Assembly: GCF_021568285.1 (NCBI RefSeq)
Contig: NZ_JAKGTQ010000002.1
Span: 124,001 to 188,000 of the forward strand
Length of the DNA stretch: 64,000 nucleotides
DNA from: Rheinheimera sp. UJ63
Lineage (GTDB): Bacteria > Pseudomonadota > Gammaproteobacteria > Enterobacterales > Alteromonadaceae
Direction: 5' to 3'
Shown: one piece after another, positions 16,509 through 25,547 of the stretch
How positions within the stretch are numbered: the first letter of the stretch is position 1
How the letters are laid out: the number at the start of each line of letters is the position of its first letter
Translations under genes and position numbers: made by a program
Notes under the pieces: model-generated
Databases searched by the model: none
What the model was told of the DNA's origin: nothing
The model's input: only the letters and a program-made list of their open reading frames with translations

Positions 16509-17969
16509 ATGTCTTCAATTAACTTTCTTGGTGCAGCATCAGGCTTACCACTTGATGAGTTGGTTTCAACCTTTGTCAACGCAGAGCGTGACACTAAGCT
16601 TGCCAGAATTAATAAAACGAAGACTACCCTCGATGCTTCTTTATCAGGTGTCGGTCAGCTTAAGTCAGCCTTAGCCAGTTTTTTAGACGCGTCTAAGAAG
16701 TTATCTACTGACAATCTTAAAGCGCGCGCTGTCTCAATAGTTCAGCCAGAGGCGGGCAAAGAGTTTATTTCTGCAACGGCCAAAAATACCGCAGCTGCAT
16801 CCAGTTTTGATATCAAGGTCAACCAGCTTGCTAGCGGTAGTCGGGTCGAGTCTGCAGATGGTGCTTACAGTGACTCGAGTGCAGTGGTAAGTACTACGGC
16901 AGGTAATTTAACCTTTCAAGCTGACGGCAATTCTTTTACTGTTGCTGTTACCGCCGGCATGACGATGAACGAGCTGCGGTTAAAAATTAATGATGTCAGT
17001 GATAACTTTGGCGTTAATGCCAATATACTTAACGTGGGTGGCGCGGTAGGTACTAAACTGGTATTAACTTCCACGATAACAGGAACCGGTAATGATTTAG
17101 CTATTAGCAACGATAATGCTGAGTTAGACGCCTTTTCTACCGTGCCAACAGGTGCTAGCGCTGGTCTTGCTGTGACTTTGGCAGCTAAAGATGCGGTAAT
17201 TGAGCTTGATGGTACTACAGTGTCCAGTAAAACCAATGTGTTTGATGATGTTGTACAAGATATTTCCATCACCGTGTTAGCGAAAACACCAGATGGAAAT
17301 AACGCTAAGCTGGATGTGGCTACGGATAAAACGGCTGCCGAAAAAAATATTAATGACTTTATTAAAAGTTATAACACCCTAGTGTCGCAAGTGGCGACTT
17401 TGACAAGAAAACGCATTCTGGATGCAGATGGTAAAGTTACATTAGAAAGTGGTGCTTTATCAGGTGATTCCTTACCTAGAAACATCATGAATCAATTACG
17501 TGGTGTTCTTGGTAGCACCGTTAGTGGCGCTGCAGACAGTTTAAACAGTTTGTACAGCATGGGGATCTCTATGACCAAAGATGGCACTTTAGAGATTTCT
17601 GCAAGTTCCGAGTTTAATAATGAAACAGGCCAGGCCCGCTTTGATAAAGCGCTTAACCAAAATTTCGATAATGTGGCAAAGTTATTCGGTGGTGATGATG
17701 GATTAATTTCTAAGCTTGATGCATTCGTTAGCGAGTACACTAAGACAGGTGGTATTCTTTCTAATCGACAAGATACAATTCAATCACAACTGCGAGATAA
17801 TACTAAAGCTTCTGAGGCTGCCAGCCGATATATAGCTAGTTATGAAGATTCACTTAGGAAGCGTTATGCTGCATTAGATACCTTATTAGGGCAAATGCAG
17901 CGGCAGCAAGCGAGCGTCACCGCTGCGCTGTCTAGTTTACCTAAGTTTACTTCAAGTTCATCGAGCTAA
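16509..17969 (+). CDS. fliD: Filament cap protein FliD (HAP2)
   Basis: A 486-residue cap protein with the N-terminal FliD domain (FLGAASGLPLDELVSTFVNAERDTK at about 5-29, listed here in part), a Ser/Ala/Val-rich central beta region and the C-terminal domain (about 240-470, TAAEKNINDFIKSYNTLVSQVATLTR; GGILSNRQDTIQSQLRD). The terminal segment YIASYEDSLRKRYAALDTLLGQMQRQQASV forms the coiled-coil leg. A FliD pentamer caps the filament and folds exported flagellin. fliS follows after nine bases. Confidence 0.96.
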   Translation: MSSINFLGAASGLPLDELVSTFVNAERDTKLARINKTKTTLDASLSGVGQLKSALASFLDASKKLSTDNLKARAVSIVQPEAGKEFISATAKNTAAASSFDIKVNQLASGSRVESADGAYSDSSAVVSTTAGNLTFQADGNSFTVAVTAGMTMNELRLKINDVSDNFGVNANILNVGGAVGTKLVLTSTITGTGNDLAISNDNAELDAFSTVPTGASAGLAVTLAAKDAVIELDGTTVSSKTNVFDDVVQDISITVLAKTPDGNNAKLDVATDKTAAEKNINDFIKSYNTLVSQVATLTRKRILDADGKVTLESGALSGDSLPRNIMNQLRGVLGSTVSGAADSLNSLYSMGISMTKDGTLEISASSEFNNETGQARFDKALNQNFDNVAKLFGGDDGLISKLDAFVSEYTKTGGILSNRQDTIQSQLRDNTKASEAASRYIASYEDSLRKRYAALDTLLGQMQRQQASVTAALSSLPKFTSSSSS

Positions 17970-17978
17970 GGAGTTGTT

Positions 17979-18416
17979 ATGAGTTATGGTATTAAAGCTT
18001 ACAAATCAGTTGGTGTTAAAGATGATTTAGCCGTAGCCGATCCGCATCGCGTTATACAGTTATTAATGCAAGGTGCGTTAGAGAACATGGCAAAAGCGAA
18101 AGGTTTTATTGAGCGTAAAGATTTTGCGGGTAAAGCACAAACGCTTTCTAAGGCGATGGCGATTATTAGTTCTCTTCAAGGCTCACTTGATATGGATGGT
18201 GGCGGAGAATTATCAGAGAATTTGTTTTCATTGTATTATTTTATGCTAAACCACTTAACAATTGCTAGCAGAGACCTAGACATTACAAAAATCGATGATG
18301 TGATTTCTATAATGGTGACGATTAAATCTGCCTGGGATCAAATTCCTGTGGCTGACCGAGAAAATGGCTATAAATTACAAGCTCAACGTAGCCAAAAAAT
18401 GGTTGTTGGGGTTTAA
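17979..18416 (+). CDS. fliS: Flagellin export chaperone FliS
   Basis: A 145-residue all-helical chaperone with the family features VADPHRVIQLLMQGALENMAKAKGFIERKDFAGKAQTLSKAMAIISSLQGSLD (shown as consecutive short motifs: DPHRVIQLLMQGALENMA, KGFIERKDF, SLDMDGGGELSENLFSLY). It binds the flagellin C-terminal D0 segment in the cytoplasm to stop premature polymerisation and hands it to FlhA. AAGGAG precedes the ATG. It lies between fliD and the fliT-like gene, the usual arrangement. Confidence 0.95.
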   Translation: MSYGIKAYKSVGVKDDLAVADPHRVIQLLMQGALENMAKAKGFIERKDFAGKAQTLSKAMAIISSLQGSLDMDGGGELSENLFSLYYFMLNHLTIASRDLDITKIDDVISIMVTIKSAWDQIPVADRENGYKLQAQRSQKMVVGV

Positions 18417-18418
18417 AC

Positions 18419-18718
18419 TTGACAGTAAATCAGCCTGAACTCGATGAAATTATCCAGCAAGCTGAAGCTCAGCTTGCTTGTTCATCTTTAGACATACCTT
18501 TATTATCACAACTACTTACTAAATTAGAGCCTTGGGTTGCTAAGCTCACTCTTGCTGCACAGAGAGAACAACAAGCGCAAAGCCAGTTAGAACGCTTACA
18601 GCATTTTTTTAATGAGGCTATTGCCCGAACCCAGCAAGAACGGCTAACAATCGGTACTAGCTTGAAAGAGCTTAACACTGGGCGTAAAGCCAGTCATAAT
18701 TATGATAAGAATAGATAA
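18419..18718 (+). CDS. Small helical protein in the fliT position (FliT-like chaperone)
   Basis: A 99-residue, helix-rich, Gln/Leu-rich protein read from a TTG two bases after the fliS stop (MTVNQPELDEIIQQAEAQL). No signal peptide or membrane segment is visible. Position after fliS, small size and helical character match FliT/FlaI-type export chaperones, which bind FliD, but the family is poorly conserved and no diagnostic motif can be seen. The start is not certain: no other in-frame ATG exists near the beginning, and a G-rich TTGGGG lies before the TTG. It is followed 12 bases later by the long Maf gene. Confidence 0.6.
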   Translation: MTVNQPELDEIIQQAEAQLACSSLDIPLLSQLLTKLEPWVAKLTLAAQREQQAQSQLERLQHFFNEAIARTQQERLTIGTSLKELNTGRKASHNYDKNR

Positions 18719-18730
18719 CTGAGTAACGGA

Positions 18731-21544
18731 ATGTTAAACCTTATCAGTGACTTTTTACATGAAGATGTAGATTTGCAATTTATTAATGAGCAGTCGGCCG
18801 CAGTCAAGCTTAAGAAAACCTTCCAAACTAACCTGCTTTTTTTTAAACACTTCAATAATGATATTTATCAGCAGGTAATTAATTACAAAGCAAAAAATTA
18901 TGCGGTATTTTGCACAAAAGATCTGGCATTAAATATTGTTGAGACAGCAAGTGGCCGTGTGTTATACCAAGCCGATCCAAAAGCCGAGGCCTTAATGGAG
19001 GTTGAACGTTTTTGCCAAGTCGCGCCTACGCTGTACTTAGATAACAATACGGCTAAAACAAACCTGCAGCCTATTGCCGAGAAGGCAGTCGTTTTAATGT
19101 TCGGTATTGGTGCTGGGCTACAGTTAGTCCCGTTTTTACAAAAAGCTCGTCCAGCAGTGTTGGTTATTTACGAGGCAGAATTAGATTTATTTATTAGCTC
19201 GTTAAGTATCATTAACTGGGCAGATGTGTTTGATACGGCTGCCAGTTATAACACCATGTTATCCCTACAGATAGGCAACAATGGCGCCAGTATTGCTGCA
19301 GATCTGCGCGAACTAACTGAGTTATTACCACATCTTCAACACTGCCACATATATCGTCATTTAGCACATCCTGTGTCAGATGAAGTCTTACGCTTCTTAC
19401 TAAATCATAACGGTGATCGTGTTAAGTTACTTCAACATCAACGCCAGTTTATAGGGTATTCAGAGGACACGCTATTTGTACCTGAGCGGACACCTAGCGT
19501 TTTGGCAAACCAAGAATATTCTGATGCCGTTAAAAGTGAGCTATTTCTAGCAAATATGGCTGCCTTTCAACAATATTACCCGCAGTTATATGACATTTTT
19601 CGTGACTATAAAGCGCAATACTGGCGTTGTGTTGAAGATGAGAACGGCTTCAATCTTTATTGTGATGAACGTTGGGCCTTGTTTTATCATGATGCTGAGC
19701 AAGACTCGTGCAATTCCCTGCAACGCTTTTTACGGCACCCAATTAATAATGAGCTTATCTTAATTCAAGGTGGGCAAGATAAGTTTAAAAACTATGTGCA
19801 TTTTCAGGCGGTTAAAAAGATACAGCCTATTTTAGAACAATTGCATCTTAAAACGGTTAACGAATTAGACAGTGTTGAAAATCTGATTATTCTCGGTGTT
19901 GGTCTTGGTCGTCATATTGAATTATTACTTGAACAACACAGCATCAAAAATTTATTTATCTTCGAACCCAATATCGACTTTTTTTATGCCAGTTTATTTG
20001 TAACAGATTGGGCAGCATTATTTAATAAAGCCGCCGCAACGGAGCAGCGTTTTTACTTTAATATCGGGGGCTCAGGGGAGGAATACTTTACTGATATTAT
20101 GAGCCAATATTACCAAACGGGCGCCTATGGTTTAGCCAACAGTTTGGTATTTAATTCGTTTTTAACCCCAGGAATGAAACTTTCTCTGCAAAAGCTGCAG
20201 TCACAATTAAAAATTATTGTTGCCATGGGGGAGAATTTTGACCATGTGCGTTATGGTGTTGCGCATACTTATCACAGTTTTTCTCAAAACCACGGTTTGT
20301 TATTACGGCAACCATATCGCGAGTCTGATATTGCAACCCTAGACCTCCCGGTCATTATTGTAGGAAATGGACCAAGTTTAGATAAGAGCTACCAATATAT
20401 CAAAGAGCAGCGCGATAACTTGATTGTTATAAGCTGTGGTACAGCGTTGAGATCACTTTATAAGCTGGGGATAACCCCAGATTTTCATGCCGAAATTGAA
20501 CAAAATCGCGCTACTGTAGGTTGGATAAGCCAAGTCAAAGATCCTAAATGGCTTAAATCGATTTCGCTATTGTCGATAAATGGTGTTCATCCTGAAACTG
20601 CCGCGCTTTTTAAAAAGGTGTATTTAGCGCTCAAAACAGGGGAATCTTCAACAAGCCTCTTTAGTACAGCGTTAGAACAACATCGCCTTAAGCCGGTTGA
20701 ACTTAATTATTGCTATCCTACAGTCTCTAATTTGGTATTAGATTTATTCACTGAGTTAGGATTTAAACAAATTTATTTGTTTGGTGTCGATTTAGGTTAC
20801 GTCGACCCTAACAACCACCATTCAAAGTTTTCTGCTTATTATCGTGAAAATGATGGTTCAAGCTTGCAGCAAGTGAGTGATTTTGATTATAACTTGGTGA
20901 TTAAAGGTAATTTTAGAGACGTTGTTCAAACCAAACCAGAATTTGACTTTTCGCGCAGTATTATGGAGTTAAGAATAGCCTCTGCCGCAAAAGATCGACA
21001 GTTTTTTAACTGTAGTGATGGCGCTTTTATAAAAGGGGCTTACCCTTTGCTACCAGAGAATATTATAATTAAACCAGTAGATTATGCCGTTTCGACTGCG
21101 ATAGAAGAATTTTTTGATAATAGCTTCCATAATTATGACTTAAGCTTGATTGCAGACGAAATAAAAGCCAAGGTATTAGCAACGGATTTCTCATCTATCA
21201 CCACCCAATTATGTAATATGTGTAGCCCTGTAACTGACGAGCAAGAAGCAAAACAGTTGTTACCTAAGCAGTGGGAATATTTATGGGATCACTATTTTAG
21301 TGAGCAGCGTTTAGGGTTTTACCTGTTATGCGGTAGCGCCATTTATTTTCTAACGGTTTTAGCCAGACTGATTCCTGCTGCCAGTAAAAAAGAAGATCCA
21401 GCACGTTTTGATGCTTTTAATCAAGTGCTTGCAATCTGGCGTGATTACTTGCAACAAGCTGAACAACAGTACAAAGCTGATCCATTTAGTTTTTGTAATG
21501 TTAGCGTTGAGCATTTGTTTAGTGATAAATCAAAAACCAATTAG
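18731..21544 (+). CDS. maf: Motility accessory factor (Maf/DUF115) flagellin glycosyltransferase, long form
   Basis: A 937-residue cytoplasmic protein. The central MAF_flag10/DUF115 domain (about 540-780) carries VIIVGNGPSLDKSYQYI (motif at about 543-551), LIVISCGTALRSLYKLGITPDFHAEIE and YLFGVDLGYVD. Maf proteins of this family transfer nonulosonic acids such as pseudaminic acid to flagellin Ser/Thr. The N-terminal half holds two related Rossmann-like units: FGIGAGLQ (about 124-131) with IYEAELDLFISSL, and LGVGLGRH (about 388-395) with IFEPNIDFFYASL. The C-terminal 150 residues are helical. It follows fliT-like on the plus strand and its 3' end overlaps the convergent short Maf gene by four bases, with no terminator between them. 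Confidence 0.88.
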   Translation: MLNLISDFLHEDVDLQFINEQSAAVKLKKTFQTNLLFFKHFNNDIYQQVINYKAKNYAVFCTKDLALNIVETASGRVLYQADPKAEALMEVERFCQVAPTLYLDNNTAKTNLQPIAEKAVVLMFGIGAGLQLVPFLQKARPAVLVIYEAELDLFISSLSIINWADVFDTAASYNTMLSLQIGNNGASIAADLRELTELLPHLQHCHIYRHLAHPVSDEVLRFLLNHNGDRVKLLQHQRQFIGYSEDTLFVPERTPSVLANQEYSDAVKSELFLANMAAFQQYYPQLYDIFRDYKAQYWRCVEDENGFNLYCDERWALFYHDAEQDSCNSLQRFLRHPINNELILIQGGQDKFKNYVHFQAVKKIQPILEQLHLKTVNELDSVENLIILGVGLGRHIELLLEQHSIKNLFIFEPNIDFFYASLFVTDWAALFNKAAATEQRFYFNIGGSGEEYFTDIMSQYYQTGAYGLANSLVFNSFLTPGMKLSLQKLQSQLKIIVAMGENFDHVRYGVAHTYHSFSQNHGLLLRQPYRESDIATLDLPVIIVGNGPSLDKSYQYIKEQRDNLIVISCGTALRSLYKLGITPDFHAEIEQNRATVGWISQVKDPKWLKSISLLSINGVHPETAALFKKVYLALKTGESSTSLFSTALEQHRLKPVELNYCYPTVSNLVLDLFTELGFKQIYLFGVDLGYVDPNNHHSKFSAYYRENDGSSLQQVSDFDYNLVIKGNFRDVVQTKPEFDFSRSIMELRIASAAKDRQFFNCSDGAFIKGAYPLLPENIIIKPVDYAVSTAIEEFFDNSFHNYDLSLIADEIKAKVLATDFSSITTQLCNMCSPVTDEQEAKQLLPKQWEYLWDHYFSEQRLGFYLLCGSAIYFLTVLARLIPAASKKEDPARFDAFNQVLAIWRDYLQQAEQQYKADPFSFCNVSVEHLFSDKSKTN

Positions 21545-23190
21545 TGACTAGGTGCTGCACTTTTTTGACTTTCCCTTTTCAGTTGTAATAAGCAGTGTGC
21601 CAAGTAGTTTAACCATGCTTGCCTCACTGTATCAAACCTAGTTGTTGGCAAAGCAAAGTAATGTAAAGTTGCTGTCACCATTTCGATGTAACGCAAGGCG
21701 CCATTAAACAGTTGATAGCAGGTATGCTGCTGGTTTAGTTTGGTTTTTTCCAAGATTTGCCTTTTTATGGCAACTTGCTGCTGTAGGCTGATTTGGGCAC
21801 CTTTAGCTGATAGCGCCAGCATTTGCTCGACAAGCTTGATACTGTCTTCTATATAGTGATGCGAACTGGATGCTGTTGAAAACGCTTTAGGTTTAATAAA
21901 CAAGTTGTTGATGGTGTTTAACGCAGCGGCAACAGCTTCGGTTTGAATCGTTATTTGCGGTTTTGTTAATGCGATAGCCCCCTCTATTTTGGCACCATCA
22001 TTACAATTATATACTTTCTGTGTTGACGCAAGTTTGATGCGCTCAGACATCAGCTTTCTTGCTGCATCAAACGGTGGCACAGTTAAACAGTGTCCGCCAA
22101 AGTTTGCTTCTACTTTATAAGCTGCGCCATGGGCGAGTTCAAAGTCATATATTTCGGTGCCTTGTGAAGTAAAATAATCCGACGCTTTAGCATGGTGTGC
22201 TGTTAAGTATTTAAAGCCAAAATCGATACCAATTAGAAAAAGGTTTTGGCAGCCAATAGTTAAAGCCAGGTCAACAGCTAAATTGGTAACGGTATAATAG
22301 GCATAATGTAACGCGAGTAGTTGCTTTGGTGCCAAATTGTATTCTAGTTCAGAACGACATTCTTGACCTGCTAGGGTAACTAATAATGCAGTTTGAAACA
22401 GTTTACAAATCTGCGGGTGCTGATCTAACGGGCTGATTAAATTAATTTGTTTTAAATAGTTACGCGGTAATTGTTGCAAACGCTCCAACGTATCAATGCC
22501 ACGTTCAAGATCAACGTGAAAGTCTGGTACTAAGCCATGCCGTTGTAATGTGATTAGGGCTGTACCACAACTAATTAAAATAAGACCCTGGCGATTTTCG
22601 CGTAAAAATGTGAGGTGTAAGTCTAAACTTGGTCCATTACCTATTATGCACACGGGCTCAGTTAGAACGGGTGTGGTGCTAACAAGGTAGCGGGCCTGTT
22701 TAGAATTGGTGAAGCAACGACTGACACTTTGCAGCTGTTTTTCAACGTAATTGGTTTTTCCATTGGTGTTTTGCACTAGTTCCCGCAAAAGTTGATAAGC
22801 CGCAAACAGATGTTGTTCATAGTAAGGCATATCAATATAAAAATTGATTAAATCAAGATTTCCACTCTGATATTCTGTAATTAGGTGCTGTTCTAACGTT
22901 TTTATTTCAGTACAAATAACTACCTGAGCTGTAGCTTGATACCAAGGAACGGTAAAAAAAGAGGCATACAAAAAATCGAGATCCGGCTGAAAAACCAGCA
23001 GAGATTCACTGTTTTGTAGAGCATGTAGTAAAGCGTTGTGATCTGCAGTACCCAGTAAAACACGTTCTTTAACGTTAAAAGCAGTTGCTAAAGATGCAGT
23101 GTTGACGCTGTATTGTAGTTTATTAATGCCGTATTTAGCATTATAGCAAGTGCCGGATTTCGTAGCAGCGTTATTTGTATTCGAAAGCAC
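21541..23190 (-). CDS. maf: Motility accessory factor (Maf/DUF115) glycosyltransferase, short form
   Basis: A 549-residue relative of the adjacent long Maf. The DUF115 core (about 175-410) has VCIIGNGPSLDLHLTFL, LILISCGTALITLQRHGLVPDFHVDLE and LIGIDFGFKYL. The N-terminus is shorter: only one Rossmann-like unit remains (about 40-110, VLLGTADHNALLHAL and VFQPDLDFLYASFF) and its glycine-rich loop is degenerate compared with GVGLG in the long form. It is the last gene of the minus-strand glycan island, 34 bases beyond the TylF-like gene. It could glycosylate a different flagellin or site, or have lost activity; the intact GNGPSLD motif argues for an active enzyme. Confidence 0.85.
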   Translation of the reverse strand: MLSNTNNAATKSGTCYNAKYGINKLQYSVNTASLATAFNVKERVLLGTADHNALLHALQNSESLLVFQPDLDFLYASFFTVPWYQATAQVVICTEIKTLEQHLITEYQSGNLDLINFYIDMPYYEQHLFAAYQLLRELVQNTNGKTNYVEKQLQSVSRCFTNSKQARYLVSTTPVLTEPVCIIGNGPSLDLHLTFLRENRQGLILISCGTALITLQRHGLVPDFHVDLERGIDTLERLQQLPRNYLKQINLISPLDQHPQICKLFQTALLVTLAGQECRSELEYNLAPKQLLALHYAYYTVTNLAVDLALTIGCQNLFLIGIDFGFKYLTAHHAKASDYFTSQGTEIYDFELAHGAAYKVEANFGGHCLTVPPFDAARKLMSERIKLASTQKVYNCNDGAKIEGAIALTKPQITIQTEAVAAALNTINNLFIKPKAFSTASSSHHYIEDSIKLVEQMLALSAKGAQISLQQQVAIKRQILEKTKLNQQHTCYQLFNGALRYIEMVTATLHYFALPTTRFDTVRQAWLNYLAHCLLQLKRESQKSAAPSH

Positions 23191-23224
23191 CGGCGCTATT
23201 TGAAGTTATTAAGATGTGGTATTG

Positions 23225-23990
23225 TTATTCTATTACAATGTAAGAGGTAAGCGGGCTCTGTGGCGAGCGTCTTATGGCATATTTATCCAAGCCAAATACC
23301 TCTTTTAATGCTAGGGTTTCTCCAGGAAACTTATGATAATTGAGCTCATCAAAGCCAATAACACTGCCTTTGGTCAAATGGTCTTTGATTAACTCCAGAC
23401 ATCTTTTGGTCGGCTCGTAAATGTCAAAGTCAAAGTAGGCCATGGCGATAATAGTCTGTGGATTATCCGTCAAGTATTGCTTCAGAGTTGCGGTAGCATC
23501 ACCTTTAATAATTTCATACTTTTTAATGTGGCTCAGCGGGCTTTCTGATTCATGGTATTGCAACACACTGTCTAGGTAGTGCTCGTAACCTTCAGTGACA
23601 CTGTATGCGCCTTTTTTAATGACATCGTTGTTGCCGTCTTTTTCAGATACGGACGGGAAACCTTCGAAGGTATCGAAGCCAATGATCTTACGGTTATAGT
23701 TGTAAGGTTCATACATGCCACGAAACGAAGAAAACAGCGCAAGGTTTTGCCACAAACGGACACCAAACTCCATGATCACACCATGCACCGGCAGTGCCCT
23801 TATATAACTCATCCATAAACATAATGCGTGCCAGATCCTGACGGCGCATAAACAGCCCTAAATTATTCAGCATTTCTGCCGGTGGCAACGGGCAGTAGCT
23901 AAAGGTTTGGTAAAAGCTCTTGCGGCTGTATGCTTCTTTAGCTGATGAGTCTGTTGATACCACTAGATTGGTGTTTGCTTTGTTGTTCAT
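23225..23990 (-). pseudogene. TylF/MycF-type O-methyltransferase, frameshifted
   Basis: Two overlapping frames together encode one TylF-like protein of about 254 residues. The first frame from the ATG at 23990 (MNNKANTNLVV) gives the N-terminus to RIMFMDELYK and then becomes nonsense ending at 23709. The second frame continues with ALPVHGVIMEFGVRLWQ, IIGFDTFEGFP, the metal-binding-type AMAYFDFDIYEPTK and the stop at 23225. Removing one base of the GGG run (CCC at 23797-23799 on the plus strand) restores one reading frame. TylF-family enzymes O-methylate sugars and occur in flagellar glycan loci. It may be a true mutation, phase switching or a sequencing error. An ATG at 23812 could still give a 195-residue product lacking the N-terminus. 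Confidence 0.82.
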
Positions 23991-24010
23991 TTTTTCTCGA
24001 AAATTAAGGC

Positions 24011-24883
24011 TTACTCAGGTGTGACATAAGCGACCAGCTCACGGCCAAAGCCCAGGGCTGCACTAGCTTCAGCATAACGAATATAATTATCGATATTATT
24101 GCCAATCAGAAAGTTTTCACAAAATACGCGGCTAAAATGCGCTTGTTTACCTAAGCTTCGGTCCTGCCAGTAATTAGAATGTGAATTTGTTAGAAAAACT
24201 TCGATAGGAAAGGTGGTTTGTAACGACAATAAACGATATCCGCATGCAGAGATAAAACGGGTCAAGTTTTCCTGGTTAAAATAGCTCAAATGCTCCGGTG
24301 GGGCAAACCAGGTATTGTCGGTATAGCCTTGTTGTTGCAAGGCCAGTTGGAAGTCTGAATAGTCATTTGGTACTTTAATTCTCAGGGCGGAACTGGCTGA
24401 CAGCAGGGGTTTGAGTGTGGCCATGGTTTCGAACGGATCCAGTACATGCTCCAGCACGTTTTGCAGGTTAATCAGGCCAAAGATGCGGCCTTTGTAGTGT
24501 GCAAGGCTTTGTTCAATACTGCCTTGCTGAAAATACGGCAACAAATGCGGGTTGTGTTTGCTGATACCAAAGTCAGAATAATCACAGCAGGCAAGCTCCC
24601 AGCCAAAGGTGTTAAAAGCGTTGACAAAAAAACCTTCACCACAGCCCAGGTCCAGTAAGCTGCGATGCAAGTTATTTTGCTGTGCTACACGGTGAGCGAC
24701 ACTGGCGATGTTGTGAAAATACTCGAGCTCATGCTTAGTATAAGTGCTTTGGTAAGAGCCTTCGGGCACCTGGTAGTACTTAGCGTTATAATGCGCCTGT
24801 AACTGTGGCTCTGAGGGTTTGGGCATAGCTTCCATAAACCCCAGCGCGTGGCGTTGTTCAGTAAATTTTGCTTTATCAGACAT
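24011..24883 (-). CDS. Class I SAM-dependent methyltransferase
   Basis: A 290-residue enzyme with a Rossmann methyltransferase fold of the Methyltransf_23 type. Motif I SLLDLGCGEGFFVNAF (about 75-90) binds SAM, followed by the acidic residue in ACCDYSDFG, and LINLQNVLEHVLDPFETMATL (about 130-150) is the post-motif helix. YFNQENLTRFISACGY is also typical of this group. The substrate is unknown; placement in the pseudaminic-acid island suggests sugar or glycan methylation. Its start overlaps the HAD gene by eight bases, implying one transcript. No membrane segment or signal peptide is seen. Confidence 0.85.
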   Translation of the reverse strand: MSDKAKFTEQRHALGFMEAMPKPSEPQLQAHYNAKYYQVPEGSYQSTYTKHELEYFHNIASVAHRVAQQNNLHRSLLDLGCGEGFFVNAFNTFGWELACCDYSDFGISKHNPHLLPYFQQGSIEQSLAHYKGRIFGLINLQNVLEHVLDPFETMATLKPLLSASSALRIKVPNDYSDFQLALQQQGYTDNTWFAPPEHLSYFNQENLTRFISACGYRLLSLQTTFPIEVFLTNSHSNYWQDRSLGKQAHFSRVFCENFLIGNNIDNYIRYAEASAALGFGRELVAYVTPE

Positions 24884-25547
24884 TATTGTGGTTACCTTTT
24901 AGCAGTTGCTTCAGCTCAGTAAGAGTATGCAGCCGCGTTTTAGCGTCATAGCCTGGTTTAGCCTGCGCATCCTTGTGGCAGCCTGTCAAAATGCGGACAG
25001 TTTGTGCGCCTTTTTTATTCAGATTAACAAAGTCTTTTGCCGGGTTATCGCCAATATAAACTAGATCCTGCCAGCTACATTGTTCTGCTTTCTGGATTAA
25101 ATCAAAACAATAGGTAGAAGGTTTAGCATGCTTTATGCCAAAACGGTGAGTAATAAACATACGTTTAAAATAAGGCGCTAAGCCAAGTGCCTCGAGTTTA
25201 TTTTGCTGTACTATTTTATGGCCGTCGGTGACAAGATAAAGTGGCCCAGGCAAGTTTTGTAGCATTTGGCGGTGGGCTTGCGGTAGTGTCAGAGCCGGTT
25301 TATGTAAGCGGTAGCGGCGCACACAGTCACTGATATTGGTTTTCGTGGCCAGGTTGTGCGGTGCTAACCACTCGTCAAAAATACGCCCGCGCCCCTGGCT
25401 GTCTAACAACTGACATAAACGTTGAAAACCGTTGGCGGCATCTAATTGCCAGCGCTGCTGTGCCATAGCGGCTACAGCGCGAAAGCCGCTTTCGACGAAC
25501 TGACGTTCATCGTATAAGGTGTCATCCAGATCAAAAATCAGGATCAT
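24876..25547 (-). CDS. HAD-superfamily hydrolase (phosphatase-like)
   Basis: A 223-residue protein starting MILIFDLDDTLYDERQF: motif I is DLDDT with the nucleophile Asp6 and acid/base Asp8. The helical cap of subfamily I is at about 15-90, motif II near LYLVTDGHK, and motif IV is LVYIGDNPAKDF. I chose the ATG at 25547 because motif I must be within the first residues; a longer frame adds 39 unlikely residues. The start overlaps the ATP-grasp stop by 17 bases. The substrate is unknown; dephosphorylation of a sugar intermediate or of a glycan precursor would fit the context. Confidence 0.82.
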   Translation of the reverse strand: MILIFDLDDTLYDERQFVESGFRAVAAMAQQRWQLDAANGFQRLCQLLDSQGRGRIFDEWLAPHNLATKTNISDCVRRYRLHKPALTLPQAHRQMLQNLPGPLYLVTDGHKIVQQNKLEALGLAPYFKRMFITHRFGIKHAKPSTYCFDLIQKAEQCSWQDLVYIGDNPAKDFVNLNKKGAQTVRILTGCHKDAQAKPGYDAKTRLHTLTELKQLLKGNHNNV

